Part shown: piece by piece, positions 29,692 to 38,353 of the stretch
How positions within the stretch are numbered: position 1 is the stretch's first letter
Layout of the letters: each line of letters opens with the position of its first letter
Assembly (NCBI GenBank): GCA_949299755.1
Contig: CASGBA010000003.1
Span: forward strand, 171,121 to 235,120
Direction of reading: 5' to 3'
Length of the DNA: 64,000 bases
From: an uncultured Treponema sp.
Lineage (GTDB): Bacteria; Spirochaetota; Spirochaetia; Treponematales; Treponemataceae
Made by a program: the position numbers and the translations under genes
The notes under the pieces: model-generated
What the model was told of the DNA's origin: nothing
The model's input: the letters and a program-made list of their open reading frames with translations, nothing else
Databases searched by the model: none

Positions 29692-31259
29692 ATAATATGA
29701 GTATATCCTTCAATTATGTTAAGTGCAAGGTTAATTGTCATTTTCAGAATTTTTTCCCTGTTTTCAAGGGGTTTTTTTTTCCTGAAAAAGGCCATGAGAG
29801 GTAAAATTGCCAAAAAAACCCTTGTTTCCTCTTTTTCCATGCCTTCAAGGAAAAAAAAATCCTGAAGGCCGCTTTCTGTTTTTACTAAAAGTTTTTTTAG
29901 TTTTGATTTGAATTCCGGAAGAAAATTCCCTGATGGCAGGAATGTATAATCCTTTTCCTTCCATTTTTCGGGTTTAGCGTCAGCTGTCTCGATACATTGT
30001 CTGTAACTGTCAAGAATTTCTGTTTTGTAAGTTATTGTACCGTTTTTTTCCCTGACTTTTTGTACATCCGTCCTTAACATAAGGCCCGTATACAAGCTTT
30101 CTCCCGGTGACAATCTATCTGAAATGGAAAAAAACTGGTTTTCAAAATATGTACCCCGGGAATAAGGTTTTCCACCGGTATACGCAAAATCCCCTCCTAG
30201 GATTCTTGTTTTTGAAAATCCAAGTCTTCTTGCAATATCCAGGGCAGAAGCCGTTACAGTTCCGGCAAAGGTTGAGAATACAGGAATGAAAAAAAGGCCG
30301 GCGAAATATGAAGCAAGCGGGTGTCCTCCAGCCGCGAAAATAACCGGATATTCCAGTTTTAATGCAGTTACCGCCACTGCCGGATTTCCGCATATGTCCA
30401 TAATTAAAACCGGTTTTTCCATCGGGATTTTATTTTGCTCCCCATCCGGCTGGAATTTTCCTTGTAGGTGCCGGGCTGAAAGATACTGGGGGTCTATGCT
30501 TACTATAAAGTCCGGAACAATACCTTCGGTGTGCAATACAGGATATGCGGTGTCGGTTGAAAACACCGTCAGGGAGTCTCTTTTTTCCTTTATGTAAAGT
30601 ATGTCCTTTTCCAGGGAAGGTCCGGCTGCGGCTATGACAGCTGTTTTACCTGTATCTAAAAATCGGTGGAATATGTTTTTGCCAACCGTTTTTTGGATGT
30701 TCTCCAGTATAAACAGGTTTTTTGTGAAATTCACAAACCATGTTTTGCCAAAATGGGACTGGGTCGCAAAATCCCTGGAAATAGACACCAAAGTTTTTTC
30801 CGTTTTTGTTAAAATCCAGTCTGCCTCGTCAGGACAAAAATTTTTCCAGCTTTGAAGAATATTCAGTGTGAAATTCTTGAAAATGGCAGGGAGGTATGTT
30901 TGGGAAAGAATTGTTGGAAAATCCTGTTTTTCCCGGTCAAAATCCAAAAGTCTGACTTTTTTGCTTTTTATCAGATCGGAATTTTCCTGAATATCTTCGA
31001 GAAAATTTATGCTTTCCCTGTTTTTTTCAATGACCAAACATTCGTTTTTAATGTCTGCATCCAGAAATAGTTTAATTCTTTTCCCATCCCCCATTCCCAC
31101 AAAAACAGCGAAGGTTTCAACCGGAGTTACTGGGAATGCCTTTTCCGCTTCCCTTACCGGATTGTACAATGAATTTGCTGGTTTCCCTCCGGTAAAAAGA
31201 GGGACTTTTTCTCCCGTTTTGGATTCTACGATATTTTCATAAATACTTTGTATTTCCAA
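29688..31259 (-). CDS. DUF115 / motility-associated factor (Maf)-like protein, copy 1
   Basis: 523 residues. The central DUF115 (MptE-like) domain, about 175-400, is marked by TAVIAAAGPSLEKDI, GIVPDFIVSIDPQYLSARHL and the later RILGGDFAYTGG. Maf proteins in this family transfer nonulosonic sugars to flagellins in other bacteria; archaeal relatives are pterin pyrophosphokinases. The start is TTG 31259, with GGGAG nine bases upstream, and overlaps the second copy by 23 bases. A paralogous partner and convergent flagellar genes support a flagellar glycosylation role, which is inference. Confidence 0.82.
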   Translation of the reverse strand: MEIQSIYENIVESKTGEKVPLFTGGKPANSLYNPVREAEKAFPVTPVETFAVFVGMGDGKRIKLFLDADIKNECLVIEKNRESINFLEDIQENSDLIKSKKVRLLDFDREKQDFPTILSQTYLPAIFKNFTLNILQSWKNFCPDEADWILTKTEKTLVSISRDFATQSHFGKTWFVNFTKNLFILENIQKTVGKNIFHRFLDTGKTAVIAAAGPSLEKDILYIKEKRDSLTVFSTDTAYPVLHTEGIVPDFIVSIDPQYLSARHLQGKFQPDGEQNKIPMEKPVLIMDICGNPAVAVTALKLEYPVIFAAGGHPLASYFAGLFFIPVFSTFAGTVTASALDIARRLGFSKTRILGGDFAYTGGKPYSRGTYFENQFFSISDRLSPGESLYTGLMLRTDVQKVREKNGTITYKTEILDSYRQCIETADAKPEKWKEKDYTFLPSGNFLPEFKSKLKKLLVKTESGLQDFFFLEGMEKEETRVFLAILPLMAFFRKKKPLENREKILKMTINLALNIIEGYTHII

Positions 31260-32781
31260 TCAAATTTTCTCCCAGAAGTTTTATAAACCGTGAAGTTTCC
31301 ATGCACAAGTTTTTTTTTAGTTCTTCTCCTTTTCCTTCTCCCATGGATTTTAATACACTTGTGTATCCCTTGTACGAATACAATTTTATAATTTCCGCTG
31401 TTGTTTTTTCGCTGTTGAATTCCTCAAAAGGAAAATCCCTTTCAATTTTTTCCGCAGTGTTGAATAGCCATTGAGCGGTTTTTTCCAGGCGTATTTTTTT
31501 TCCTGTACAGACTGGGGAAGGGACTCTTTTTGTCTCATTCTTGAAATGGGGAAGTCCCTGGTTTTGCATTTGGATGTCTTTTCCACAAGCACAACCTGTT
31601 TCCCTGAAAGTGATGGTTTTTATTCCTCCAAGATCTGTAAGCTCCGTTCCTTCCGCCCTTATTCTGAATAAGCGGTGTGCGTTTTCCTTTTTCATGTTTT
31701 CAAACCATTTTCTGTATACGTTTAACGAAGAATTTGAATTGGCTTCTGTGGTTTTTAATTCCAACGGTGACAGGCGGAAATATAATCCGGTGTTTTCCGG
31801 TGAAAAGGGATGTGGCCGGCTGTGGGAAAATCCCGCTCCGGTTTGCAAATCCAATCCGGCTGCATAAACTTTTGCCTTGGTTTTCGATAAAAATAATCTG
31901 ACAGCAGTTCCCGCCACTGTTCCATTTCTGTCCGCTTTTTCAGTGTTTATGTCAAACAGAGAGAATAAATCCTTTTCAATTGCACTTCCGTAATTTAAAA
32001 ACACACATGGACTTTCAGCTAGGATTTTTTTTGGAATATATGCCTCAAGGGGAAAAGCTACCGGTATGGCCGGACCACTTAAATTGAATAGTCTTCCTGC
32101 CCAGTATCCTCCGTCTGTTGATATAACAACATCAGGTGTTATCCGCTGTGAAGTCAAAAAACTAGAAGCAGATGAAAGGGCGCATATAAAAAAATCCTGC
32201 GAGTACTTTTTCAAATCCTTGGAAAGATTTTCCAGCATTGGGCCGGAAGCTATGATAAGAGGTGGCTTTTTAATTTCCGGAAAAGGTGCAATGTTTTCTG
32301 CTTCGGTAATATTTTTGATTATATTTTTCAACCATCTTCGACCGAACGCATTCCTGGTATTTATTATATTTTGCAGGAGGTGTATGTTTTCCGCTATTGA
32401 TTCCCACACCTGCTTCGCTTCATTCGGCCAGAATTTTTCCGCAGGTTTCCATGGTAAAAATGAAGTCAGGGAAATATACTCGTCCGGTATAATATTGAAT
32501 AGGAAGGTATCCAATGGAATGCCTGTGCCCGGTCTCCAGCAGAAATCCCACAAAGCGTCGGTTTCCCTGTAAAATTCATTTTGATATCTTACCGCGCATA
32601 TTTTTGCCTGTGGGTATCTTTTCCTGAGTTCCCCCGCCAGAAAAGACTCTCCTGGTTCCGTAACCACAATAAATTCCGGATATTTAATTATTGAAACGGC
32701 GTCCAAATATCTGGATGCTTCCATTTGTGGATTATATTTTGAGTGAAGGACAGGAGCTTTCACCGGTGATTTGTTATCCAT
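31237..32781 (-). CDS. DUF115 / motility-associated factor (Maf)-like protein, copy 2
   Basis: 514 residues, a divergent paralogue of the downstream gene. Core motif region about 165-340: PPLIIASGPMLENLSKDL, SQRITPDVVISTDGGYWAGRLF and KVYAAGLDLQTGAGFSHSRPHPFS. The N- and C-terminal thirds share little with copy 1. Tandem, overlapping Maf-like genes suggest two acceptors, two sugars or a heteromer. No sugar-nucleotide synthesis genes lie in the window, so the donor cannot be guessed. Confidence 0.82.
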   Translation of the reverse strand: MDNKSPVKAPVLHSKYNPQMEASRYLDAVSIIKYPEFIVVTEPGESFLAGELRKRYPQAKICAVRYQNEFYRETDALWDFCWRPGTGIPLDTFLFNIIPDEYISLTSFLPWKPAEKFWPNEAKQVWESIAENIHLLQNIINTRNAFGRRWLKNIIKNITEAENIAPFPEIKKPPLIIASGPMLENLSKDLKKYSQDFFICALSSASSFLTSQRITPDVVISTDGGYWAGRLFNLSGPAIPVAFPLEAYIPKKILAESPCVFLNYGSAIEKDLFSLFDINTEKADRNGTVAGTAVRLFLSKTKAKVYAAGLDLQTGAGFSHSRPHPFSPENTGLYFRLSPLELKTTEANSNSSLNVYRKWFENMKKENAHRLFRIRAEGTELTDLGGIKTITFRETGCACGKDIQMQNQGLPHFKNETKRVPSPVCTGKKIRLEKTAQWLFNTAEKIERDFPFEEFNSEKTTAEIIKLYSYKGYTSVLKSMGEGKGEELKKNLCMETSRFIKLLGENLIGNTKYL

Positions 32782-32787
32782 CGGAAA

Positions 32788-33702
32788 TCACAAGCCGCCA
32801 AAAAGTTTGTCGGTAAATGCGGGAATCTGTCCGGTTGAGGTGATTTTGACGTCTTCAGTTATTTTTATCCTGGAAACACGTTCTTTGGATAACCAATCCT
32901 CCAAAGGTTTCAGAAGAAAATAAGAATAGGAATCTAAATTTATGCCGGAAGATGAAAAAATAATGCCTGTGAATTCCATTAATCCTTTGGATTCGACAGC
33001 ATTTGTTCTGTTTATTAAAATATTGGAAGCCCCTATTTTATCAGCCATAACCGAATATATAACTTCTATTAAAAAAAATTCCTCTTTTTGTATGAGAGAA
33101 TTTAAATCAGCGGTTATTTTGAAGGCTATTCCCGTTTTCCCTGATTCAACAGCGCTTTTTATATGATCGATTACAGCCTGTTTTGTTTTCCGCTCCGGAT
33201 TTCTTGAAGCGCACAATTTAATGAATTGTATGCAAGTCTGTAATTCATCCAGGGTTTTTCCTATTATGCCTTCCGGGGGCGGTAAAACAAGTTTTTCCCG
33301 GCCGGGAGTCAATTTGCTTCCGGCAAGAAGAAGATAAAAGCTGTCTTTTTTATCTGGTCCTGGATAAATGATAAATTCCGTGATATTTTCCCATTCCTGG
33401 GCGGAAAATAGATGGGAAAAATCCTGTCCGGAACCTGTTCCGCGGAAAAGGAAAAAACCTGCTCTTGTAAGGTCCCTTAAAACGTTTTCCGGAATATAAA
33501 AAAGGTTCAATGTGTCTATGTCAAAACCGAAAGGGAAGACCATGGAAATGTTGTTTTTCAAGCCGGAAGCAAGGACAGCCGCTTTACCGGCGCGAAATAT
33601 CCCCGAAACTTCTTTCAAAGAGTCTTTAACCCGGTCAAAGAAACTCTTGCAAACAGTCCGGCCCTTATTACGTATTTCTTCCGCCCGCCCTATTAATCCC
33701 AT
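32788..33702 (-). CDS. Conserved-looking cytoplasmic protein of unknown function
   Basis: 304 residues, not recognised. No signal peptide or membrane helices. Predicted mixed alpha/beta, with a charged N-terminal helix (MGLIGRAEEIRNKGRTVCKSFFDRVKDSLKEV) and alternating hydrophobic strands (NISMVFPFGFDIDTLNLFYIP; KTGIAFKITADLNSLIQKEEFFLIEVIYSVMADKIG). It lies between the giant acidic protein and two Maf-like genes, with gaps of 15 and 6 bases, so it is part of the same operon and probably of the same process. Confidence 0.7.
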   Translation of the reverse strand: MGLIGRAEEIRNKGRTVCKSFFDRVKDSLKEVSGIFRAGKAAVLASGLKNNISMVFPFGFDIDTLNLFYIPENVLRDLTRAGFFLFRGTGSGQDFSHLFSAQEWENITEFIIYPGPDKKDSFYLLLAGSKLTPGREKLVLPPPEGIIGKTLDELQTCIQFIKLCASRNPERKTKQAVIDHIKSAVESGKTGIAFKITADLNSLIQKEEFFLIEVIYSVMADKIGASNILINRTNAVESKGLMEFTGIIFSSSGINLDSYSYFLLKPLEDWLSKERVSRIKITEDVKITSTGQIPAFTDKLFGGL

Positions 33703-33717
33703 TGGTTAATTCCGTTG

Positions 33718-36700
33718 TCAGGAAATACCTAAGTCAGCGAAAAGCTTTTTGTAAACTTCAAAATGCTCCGAACGGGCGAACTCTTCTATTTTTTCTTCGG
33801 GAAGATTTTCCAAAAGCTGATCCATGTATGTAAGCACGGATTTTATTTCTTCTTTCAAATCTGCCGGAAGAGTGTTAATCGGATTGGATGCGGTCTCTGT
33901 TTTGGAACCGGATTCCTGGATTGTGGCAGCCGGTTCTACCTCCGGGAGAGGCATTGTTTCAGTTGGTTCCGGTTGGATGGAATCATAGGTATCGAGTTTA
34001 ATTTCCCCTGCATCCTCTATTAAACTTTCTTTTCCGTTCTTTTCTATGGACAAAGCATCATCCAGCAACCCATCTTCAACCAAATTCAGCTCTTCCGCTG
34101 TATTTTCCTGTGGTTGGTTTTCGGTCAAGTCATCAAAATTTAATCCGCTGAAATCTTCCTCCGTTCCTTTTTCGGACGGATTCTGCGGCATATCACCGAT
34201 ATCCATTGAAAAATCAGCTAATTCAGGTTCCTGAAGCTGTTCTTTTTCAAAATCAATGCTTTCAAGCCCAGGCTCTTCCATTACCACATCATCGAAATCT
34301 GGCTCAACCTCGTCAGAACCGGAAAGATATCCTGTTTCATCCTCCAGGTTTGTTATATGGGAAATTTCTATGTTGTCCATTTCCTGTCGCAGTACGGTAT
34401 TATTATCCGTGTCATCAGGAATAGGATTGTCGGGTATATCCTTTAAAAGCTCATCAAGGGGTGTTTCCTGCGGAAGATCTGCGTCACTGATACCTGCCGC
34501 CTCAAGTCCGGCTTCCATAACAGCGTCGTCATCCAAAGGTGTAATAGGGGATTCAACAAAAGAAATATCGTCAATTTTCATGTTTTCAGGTTCAGAGCCG
34601 GAAATGTCTTCGTGTTCTTCTGTTTCTGTGCTTTCCTTTTCTGTGTCACCGTTTTCTTCTGTAAAATCAGCTGTAATGAGGATATTGTTCAATTCATCGC
34701 CTGTGAGGGCTATTGTTTCATCGGTGTCATCATCTGAAAAAAATCCGGAAGACGTGTTTTTCTGGGAAACAGAGGGCTCGGACACCGGCTCTTGTTGCTG
34801 AATTACACCCAGTTTCAGGCTTGAAATTTCCTTCTTTATGGAGGAAAGCTCTTCAGCTATTGTAAGTAGTATCTCATTTGACTTGTCGTTCATTTCTTCC
34901 TCACTGTTTTCATCTATACCGGCACATAAATTTTCAGATAAATCGCTGGATTTTAAGTCATTTTCAAGCGCTTCCAAATCATCGAACGTGATATCTTTTG
35001 AATTTAAATCATCGCCAGAATCAGTATATCCCTCATTCGGCAGAAAATCAATTATTTTTTTATCCTGGTTTCCTGAAACTGAGGTTTCATCTCCCTGCAA
35101 GACTGTCTTTTCGGTAATATCCTCCGTAAAGCTGTTGTCCAAGGTTGTATTTTCCGCTGTGTTTTCGGTGAAAATATCCTTTGAAGTATTATTCTCCATG
35201 GGAGTGGTGTCCGGGAGGGGATTTCCCTCCGTTTCCTCCATGTTTCCCTGTTCAACCGAAAAAGAGGATGTTTTTTCATCCTGGATATCATCAAAAGTTA
35301 CTTCGGAGAGGATTTTGTCTATTTCATCCACGTCTCCCTGTGACTCGGCGGAAATTATTTTGGAAGTTCCGTCCATGGTGTTTTCTTCAGCCTGGTCCTG
35401 GAATGAATGTTTTTCATTTTCGTCAAAAAGGGATACTGAAAAATTTTCTTCTTCAAGTACCTGGGTTTGGGAAGATGCGGAAGAATCCTCCGAAATATCT
35501 TCTGTCACATTGAGGGAATACTCGTTTCCATTTTTTTCGTCGGAAGTTGTTTTGGAAACAGATTGGGGAGCAGAGTTGTCAAGCTCTGTCAGGAAATCAT
35601 CGAATTCATTTGTCTCATAGGAATCTGAAGATTCCGATGAGACCGGTTTTATTTCCTTGTTTGAAAATCCATCTAAAACCGGGGAAGGGGAACTGTCAGC
35701 CTCATTCCGGGGGCTTTCATCCTGAATGGATGCGAACATAGCCTCAAAATCATCAGTGTCTGAAAATGAGGGACCGCTTTCTTCTGTTGTTCTGGCGGAG
35801 TCGTCAGAAGTTTCATCTACAAATTCGACTCCAAAATTCGAATCAAAGAATTCAGAATGTGGTGAACCTGCTCCCGCAGAGCGTTTTTTTTCTGTTTCCG
35901 CTATGTATTCTTCGTCAAAGTCTAAGTCAAGATCTATGGGGTCTGTTTCGTCAAAAAGTTTTTCACTTTCTTTTTCAGTCATCCCGCCTGATTCATTAAA
36001 CGAGTCAATGAATTCATCTAAATCCAGGTTTTCAGATCCGGAGTTACCGGTAATTCCGGATCCGGAAGTTTCAGGACTTTCAAAGTCGTCAAGGAAAGAG
36101 TTAATGTCTATTTCCTCTTCAAGTTCTATTTGCTGTCCGTCCGTGTCTTCCTTTGTCTCTTCTTCTGGTTGGATTGTTTCACTTTCGGGAACCATATTGA
36201 TTATTCCCGAATCCGCCTCTTCATTTTTAATATCGAAACTCACATCCGGTATGTTTGAAATATTTGAAGAAAGGGTGTTCTTTTCTTCAAACGTCTGCGT
36301 TTGCTTTTGCGCCTGTGTTTCTTTTTTTTCTACGGTTCCCGTATCATCACTGTCACTGAATTGTATTTCTTCAAATACAATACCGGCAACATCGGAATCC
36401 TCAGCCACCGCGGATACGAGATTTTCCTCGTTTGTTTCAAATAAAGAATCCGAAGGCGAGGCTATTTCATCAAAGGCGACATCTTCAAATTCAAAATTCT
36501 CCGGGTTACTGCTTTCGTTTTTTTTCTTTACGACAGGCTCTTTTTTTTCAGGACTGTCAAATTCCGATAAAGAAATCTCAATGTCCCCGGTGTCCCGCTG
36601 GTTTTCCTGTATAACCGGTTCCTGTTTTTTTTCGGTTTCCTGAATTTCTTCAGTTTCTGTATTTATGTTATCGATATCAATAAAGGAAGAATCATCGGTG

Positions 36701-37179
36701 GATAAGTTACCGCTAAAATCGGACTCAAAATCTTTGGAAATGTCCTCATCCAAGTCCGGCTCGGCCAAAGACATATTGTCAAGAATTGTGCCGTCAAATT
36801 TGTTAAGGTTTTGTCCATCTGTTTCTGAGAGGATATTGTCCGTGACACTGGACATATTTTCATTTGAATCTTCAATGCTATTGTTATCGGAAGCGGAAAA
36901 ATCGAAATCATCTATGGCAGGGAAATCATTTGAAAAATCTTCCCGCTTTTCCTCTGTTTCAGATTCGGGAGAAAAAGTTTCTTCAAGGGGGAAGGGGCTT
37001 TCGTCGGTATCATTGTCAGTTTTTTCATTATCGTTTCCATGGGAATGAGGGACAGATTCAGAGTCCCAGGGACCGCTTTTCACCCATACACCGTACATAT
37101 CGATAGGATCCGGTTCATTTTTAAGGTCTGCCGGAAAAGAAGATTCTCGTATTTCTTCGTTGTTATAATCCGATGTCAT
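33718..37179 (-). CDS. Giant acidic low-complexity protein
   Basis: 1,153 residues, dominated by Asp, Glu, Ser, Thr and Asn with almost no long hydrophobic runs, so most of it should be intrinsically disordered and very acidic. There are recurring short motifs of the type D-[IV]-x-F-[DE]-[DE] (FEDVAFDEIA, VFEEIQFSD, ITFDDLEALE, VTFDDIQDE). Ordered pieces appear only at the ends: MYGVWVKSGPWDSES near residue 28, and a helical C-terminus of about 50 residues (LKEEIKSVLTYMDQLLENLPEEKIEEFARSEHFEVYKKLF). A GGGAG site supports the ATG. First gene of the motility-associated - strand operon. Function unknown; a hub or tether is inference. Confidence 0.8.
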   Translation of the reverse strand: MTSDYNNEEIRESSFPADLKNEPDPIDMYGVWVKSGPWDSESVPHSHGNDNEKTDNDTDESPFPLEETFSPESETEEKREDFSNDFPAIDDFDFSASDNNSIEDSNENMSSVTDNILSETDGQNLNKFDGTILDNMSLAEPDLDEDISKDFESDFSGNLSTDDSSFIDIDNINTETEEIQETEKKQEPVIQENQRDTGDIEISLSEFDSPEKKEPVVKKKNESSNPENFEFEDVAFDEIASPSDSLFETNEENLVSAVAEDSDVAGIVFEEIQFSDSDDTGTVEKKETQAQKQTQTFEEKNTLSSNISNIPDVSFDIKNEEADSGIINMVPESETIQPEEETKEDTDGQQIELEEEIDINSFLDDFESPETSGSGITGNSGSENLDLDEFIDSFNESGGMTEKESEKLFDETDPIDLDLDFDEEYIAETEKKRSAGAGSPHSEFFDSNFGVEFVDETSDDSARTTEESGPSFSDTDDFEAMFASIQDESPRNEADSSPSPVLDGFSNKEIKPVSSESSDSYETNEFDDFLTELDNSAPQSVSKTTSDEKNGNEYSLNVTEDISEDSSASSQTQVLEEENFSVSLFDENEKHSFQDQAEENTMDGTSKIISAESQGDVDEIDKILSEVTFDDIQDEKTSSFSVEQGNMEETEGNPLPDTTPMENNTSKDIFTENTAENTTLDNSFTEDITEKTVLQGDETSVSGNQDKKIIDFLPNEGYTDSGDDLNSKDITFDDLEALENDLKSSDLSENLCAGIDENSEEEMNDKSNEILLTIAEELSSIKKEISSLKLGVIQQQEPVSEPSVSQKNTSSGFFSDDDTDETIALTGDELNNILITADFTEENGDTEKESTETEEHEDISGSEPENMKIDDISFVESPITPLDDDAVMEAGLEAAGISDADLPQETPLDELLKDIPDNPIPDDTDNNTVLRQEMDNIEISHITNLEDETGYLSGSDEVEPDFDDVVMEEPGLESIDFEKEQLQEPELADFSMDIGDMPQNPSEKGTEEDFSGLNFDDLTENQPQENTAEELNLVEDGLLDDALSIEKNGKESLIEDAGEIKLDTYDSIQPEPTETMPLPEVEPAATIQESGSKTETASNPINTLPADLKEEIKSVLTYMDQLLENLPEEKIEEFARSEHFEVYKKLFADLGIS

Positions 37180-37216
37180 CCACTGCTCCCGTGTTATTCA
37201 ATAGATATTCACTTCT

Positions 37217-37224
37217 TTATCGGC
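37217..37224 (-). promoter_or_regulatory. Candidate sigma-28 -10 element of the acidic protein/Maf operon
   Basis: On the - strand the sequence reads GCCGATAA, an exact match to the sigma-28 -10 consensus, 38 bases before the start codon at 37179. The -35 side is A-rich (TTATCAAAATC) and only loosely like TAAA, so support rests on the -10 and the context. Confidence 0.45.
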
Positions 37225-37264
37225 ACATTTTTGATTTTGATAATAGAGCAATTATGTTCTTATC

Positions 37265-37293
37265 AGGATATATTTGTTTTTTTTACCTGTCAA
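37265..37293 (-). promoter_or_regulatory. Possible sigma-70-type promoter of the same operon
   Basis: On the - strand TTGACA (37293-37288), 17-base spacer, TATCCT (37270-37265). It would give a leader of about 80 bases and could supply basal expression beside the sigma-28-like element. Confidence 0.5.
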
Positions 37294-37335
37294 TAAAATT
37301 TAAGGTGGCGGACTTTTGAGCCGTAAATTTAAGAA

Positions 37336-37785
37336 ATGAACAGGCTAAAAATCATCCTTCCGGTTTTTACCGGGGTTTTTGTTTACTGCGTTTTCAGCAT
37401 ACTTCTAGGTCCTAAAGGGGTGTGGTCTTCCGTCCAGCTTTTGGAAGAAAGGGACCGGCTTGTTTATCATCTTGAGGAATTGTACTCCATAAACATAGAT
37501 TTGGATGCCCAGGTAAAAAATTTAACCGCTGACCCGGATACAATAGCCGTTTATGCCCATGAGCTTGGTTTTGTGTCAGGGGAAGAAAAATTGATAAAAT
37601 TGGCGGGTTTTTCCGGTGGTATAGACAGAAAATTGTCTGCGGGTTTCCCTGTTTCAATCCGAAAGCCTGAATCCCTTCCTGAATGGATATGCAAGGTATT
37701 CGGTTTATCCAGCGCTGTGGTTTCCGCCCTTATATTACGTTTGTACAAAAAGGAAAAAAAACATGGTGCGATTAAAAAAACATGA
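37336..37785 (+). CDS. FtsB/DivIC-like septum formation protein
   Basis: 149 residues with the FtsB/DivIC plan: a short cytoplasmic tail, one membrane helix (about 6-28), a coiled coil (about 34-65, VQLLEERDRLVYHLEELYSINIDLDAQVKNL) and the small conserved turn with YAHELGFVSGEEKLIKL. Members link late divisome proteins (FtsL, FtsQ). Unusually, a second hydrophobic segment (about 120-140) and a basic tail follow. It overlaps tsaC by 23 bases. The ribosome binding site is weak (TAAGAA). Confidence 0.8.
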   Translation: MNRLKIILPVFTGVFVYCVFSILLGPKGVWSSVQLLEERDRLVYHLEELYSINIDLDAQVKNLTADPDTIAVYAHELGFVSGEEKLIKLAGFSGGIDRKLSAGFPVSIRKPESLPEWICKVFGLSSAVVSALILRLYKKEKKHGAIKKT

Positions 37786-38353
37786 AGATTCCATACCTTT
37801 GGCGGCGGAAATCCTGGGCAGCGGGAGACTCGCCGTAATACCTACTGATACCATTTACGGTTTTTCGACAATTGATACGGAAGAGGGTGCCTTGTTAATC
37901 CAAAACGCAAAGGGAAGGAGTAGTGGAAAATCCCTTATCAGTTTGGTTTCTTCCCCCGATGAAATCAAAGAATATTCAACGGAGGAATTAAATCCATTGC
38001 TTATGGATTTGTGGCCGGGAGCTGTAACAGTTATTGTACCTGTTTCTGGCGGTGGGACAAGGGCTTTCCGATGTCCGGGAGATGGGTGGCTTAGAAAACT
38101 CGTAAAAAAAATCGGAAGGCCTGTTTTTTCCACAAGCGTGAACATTTCCGGAGAAAAACCCCTCTCTAATCCAGAAGATATTGTGAAAAAATTCGGATCG
38201 TTATTGGATTTAATTGTAATAGATGATGAGGCTTGTGGTAACCTGGCAGGAGTTGACAATCTGCCTTCCACTTTGGTGGATGCTTCCGTCCATCCTTACC
38301 GCATAATCAGGCAGGGAGCCGTGGTGATACCCGCTTCATGCCTTAATTTCTAG
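37763..38353 (+). CDS. tsaC: L-threonylcarbamoyladenylate synthase (TsaC/YrdC family)
   Basis: Makes threonylcarbamoyl-AMP for the t6A modification of ANN-decoding tRNAs. 196 residues, a single YrdC domain without the Sua5 C-terminal domain. Motifs: AVIPTDTIYGFSTI, KGRSSGKSLISLV (normally KxRPxxKPL), LWPGAVTVIV, and RPVFSTSVNISGEKPL. The SSGKSL variation of the substrate loop is slightly unusual. AAGGA precedes the ATG by eight bases. Its last 11 bases overlap the convergent gene on the other strand. Confidence 0.92.
   Translation: MVRLKKHEDSIPLAAEILGSGRLAVIPTDTIYGFSTIDTEEGALLIQNAKGRSSGKSLISLVSSPDEIKEYSTEELNPLLMDLWPGAVTVIVPVSGGGTRAFRCPGDGWLRKLVKKIGRPVFSTSVNISGEKPLSNPEDIVKKFGSLLDLIVIDDEACGNLAGVDNLPSTLVDASVHPYRIIRQGAVVIPASCLNF

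Noticed and set aside
34838..35620. Serine-rich open frames opposite the acidic protein gene
   Set aside because: Ser/Phe-rich antisense of GAA/GAC/TCA-rich sequence, expected from low-complexity coding on the other strand.
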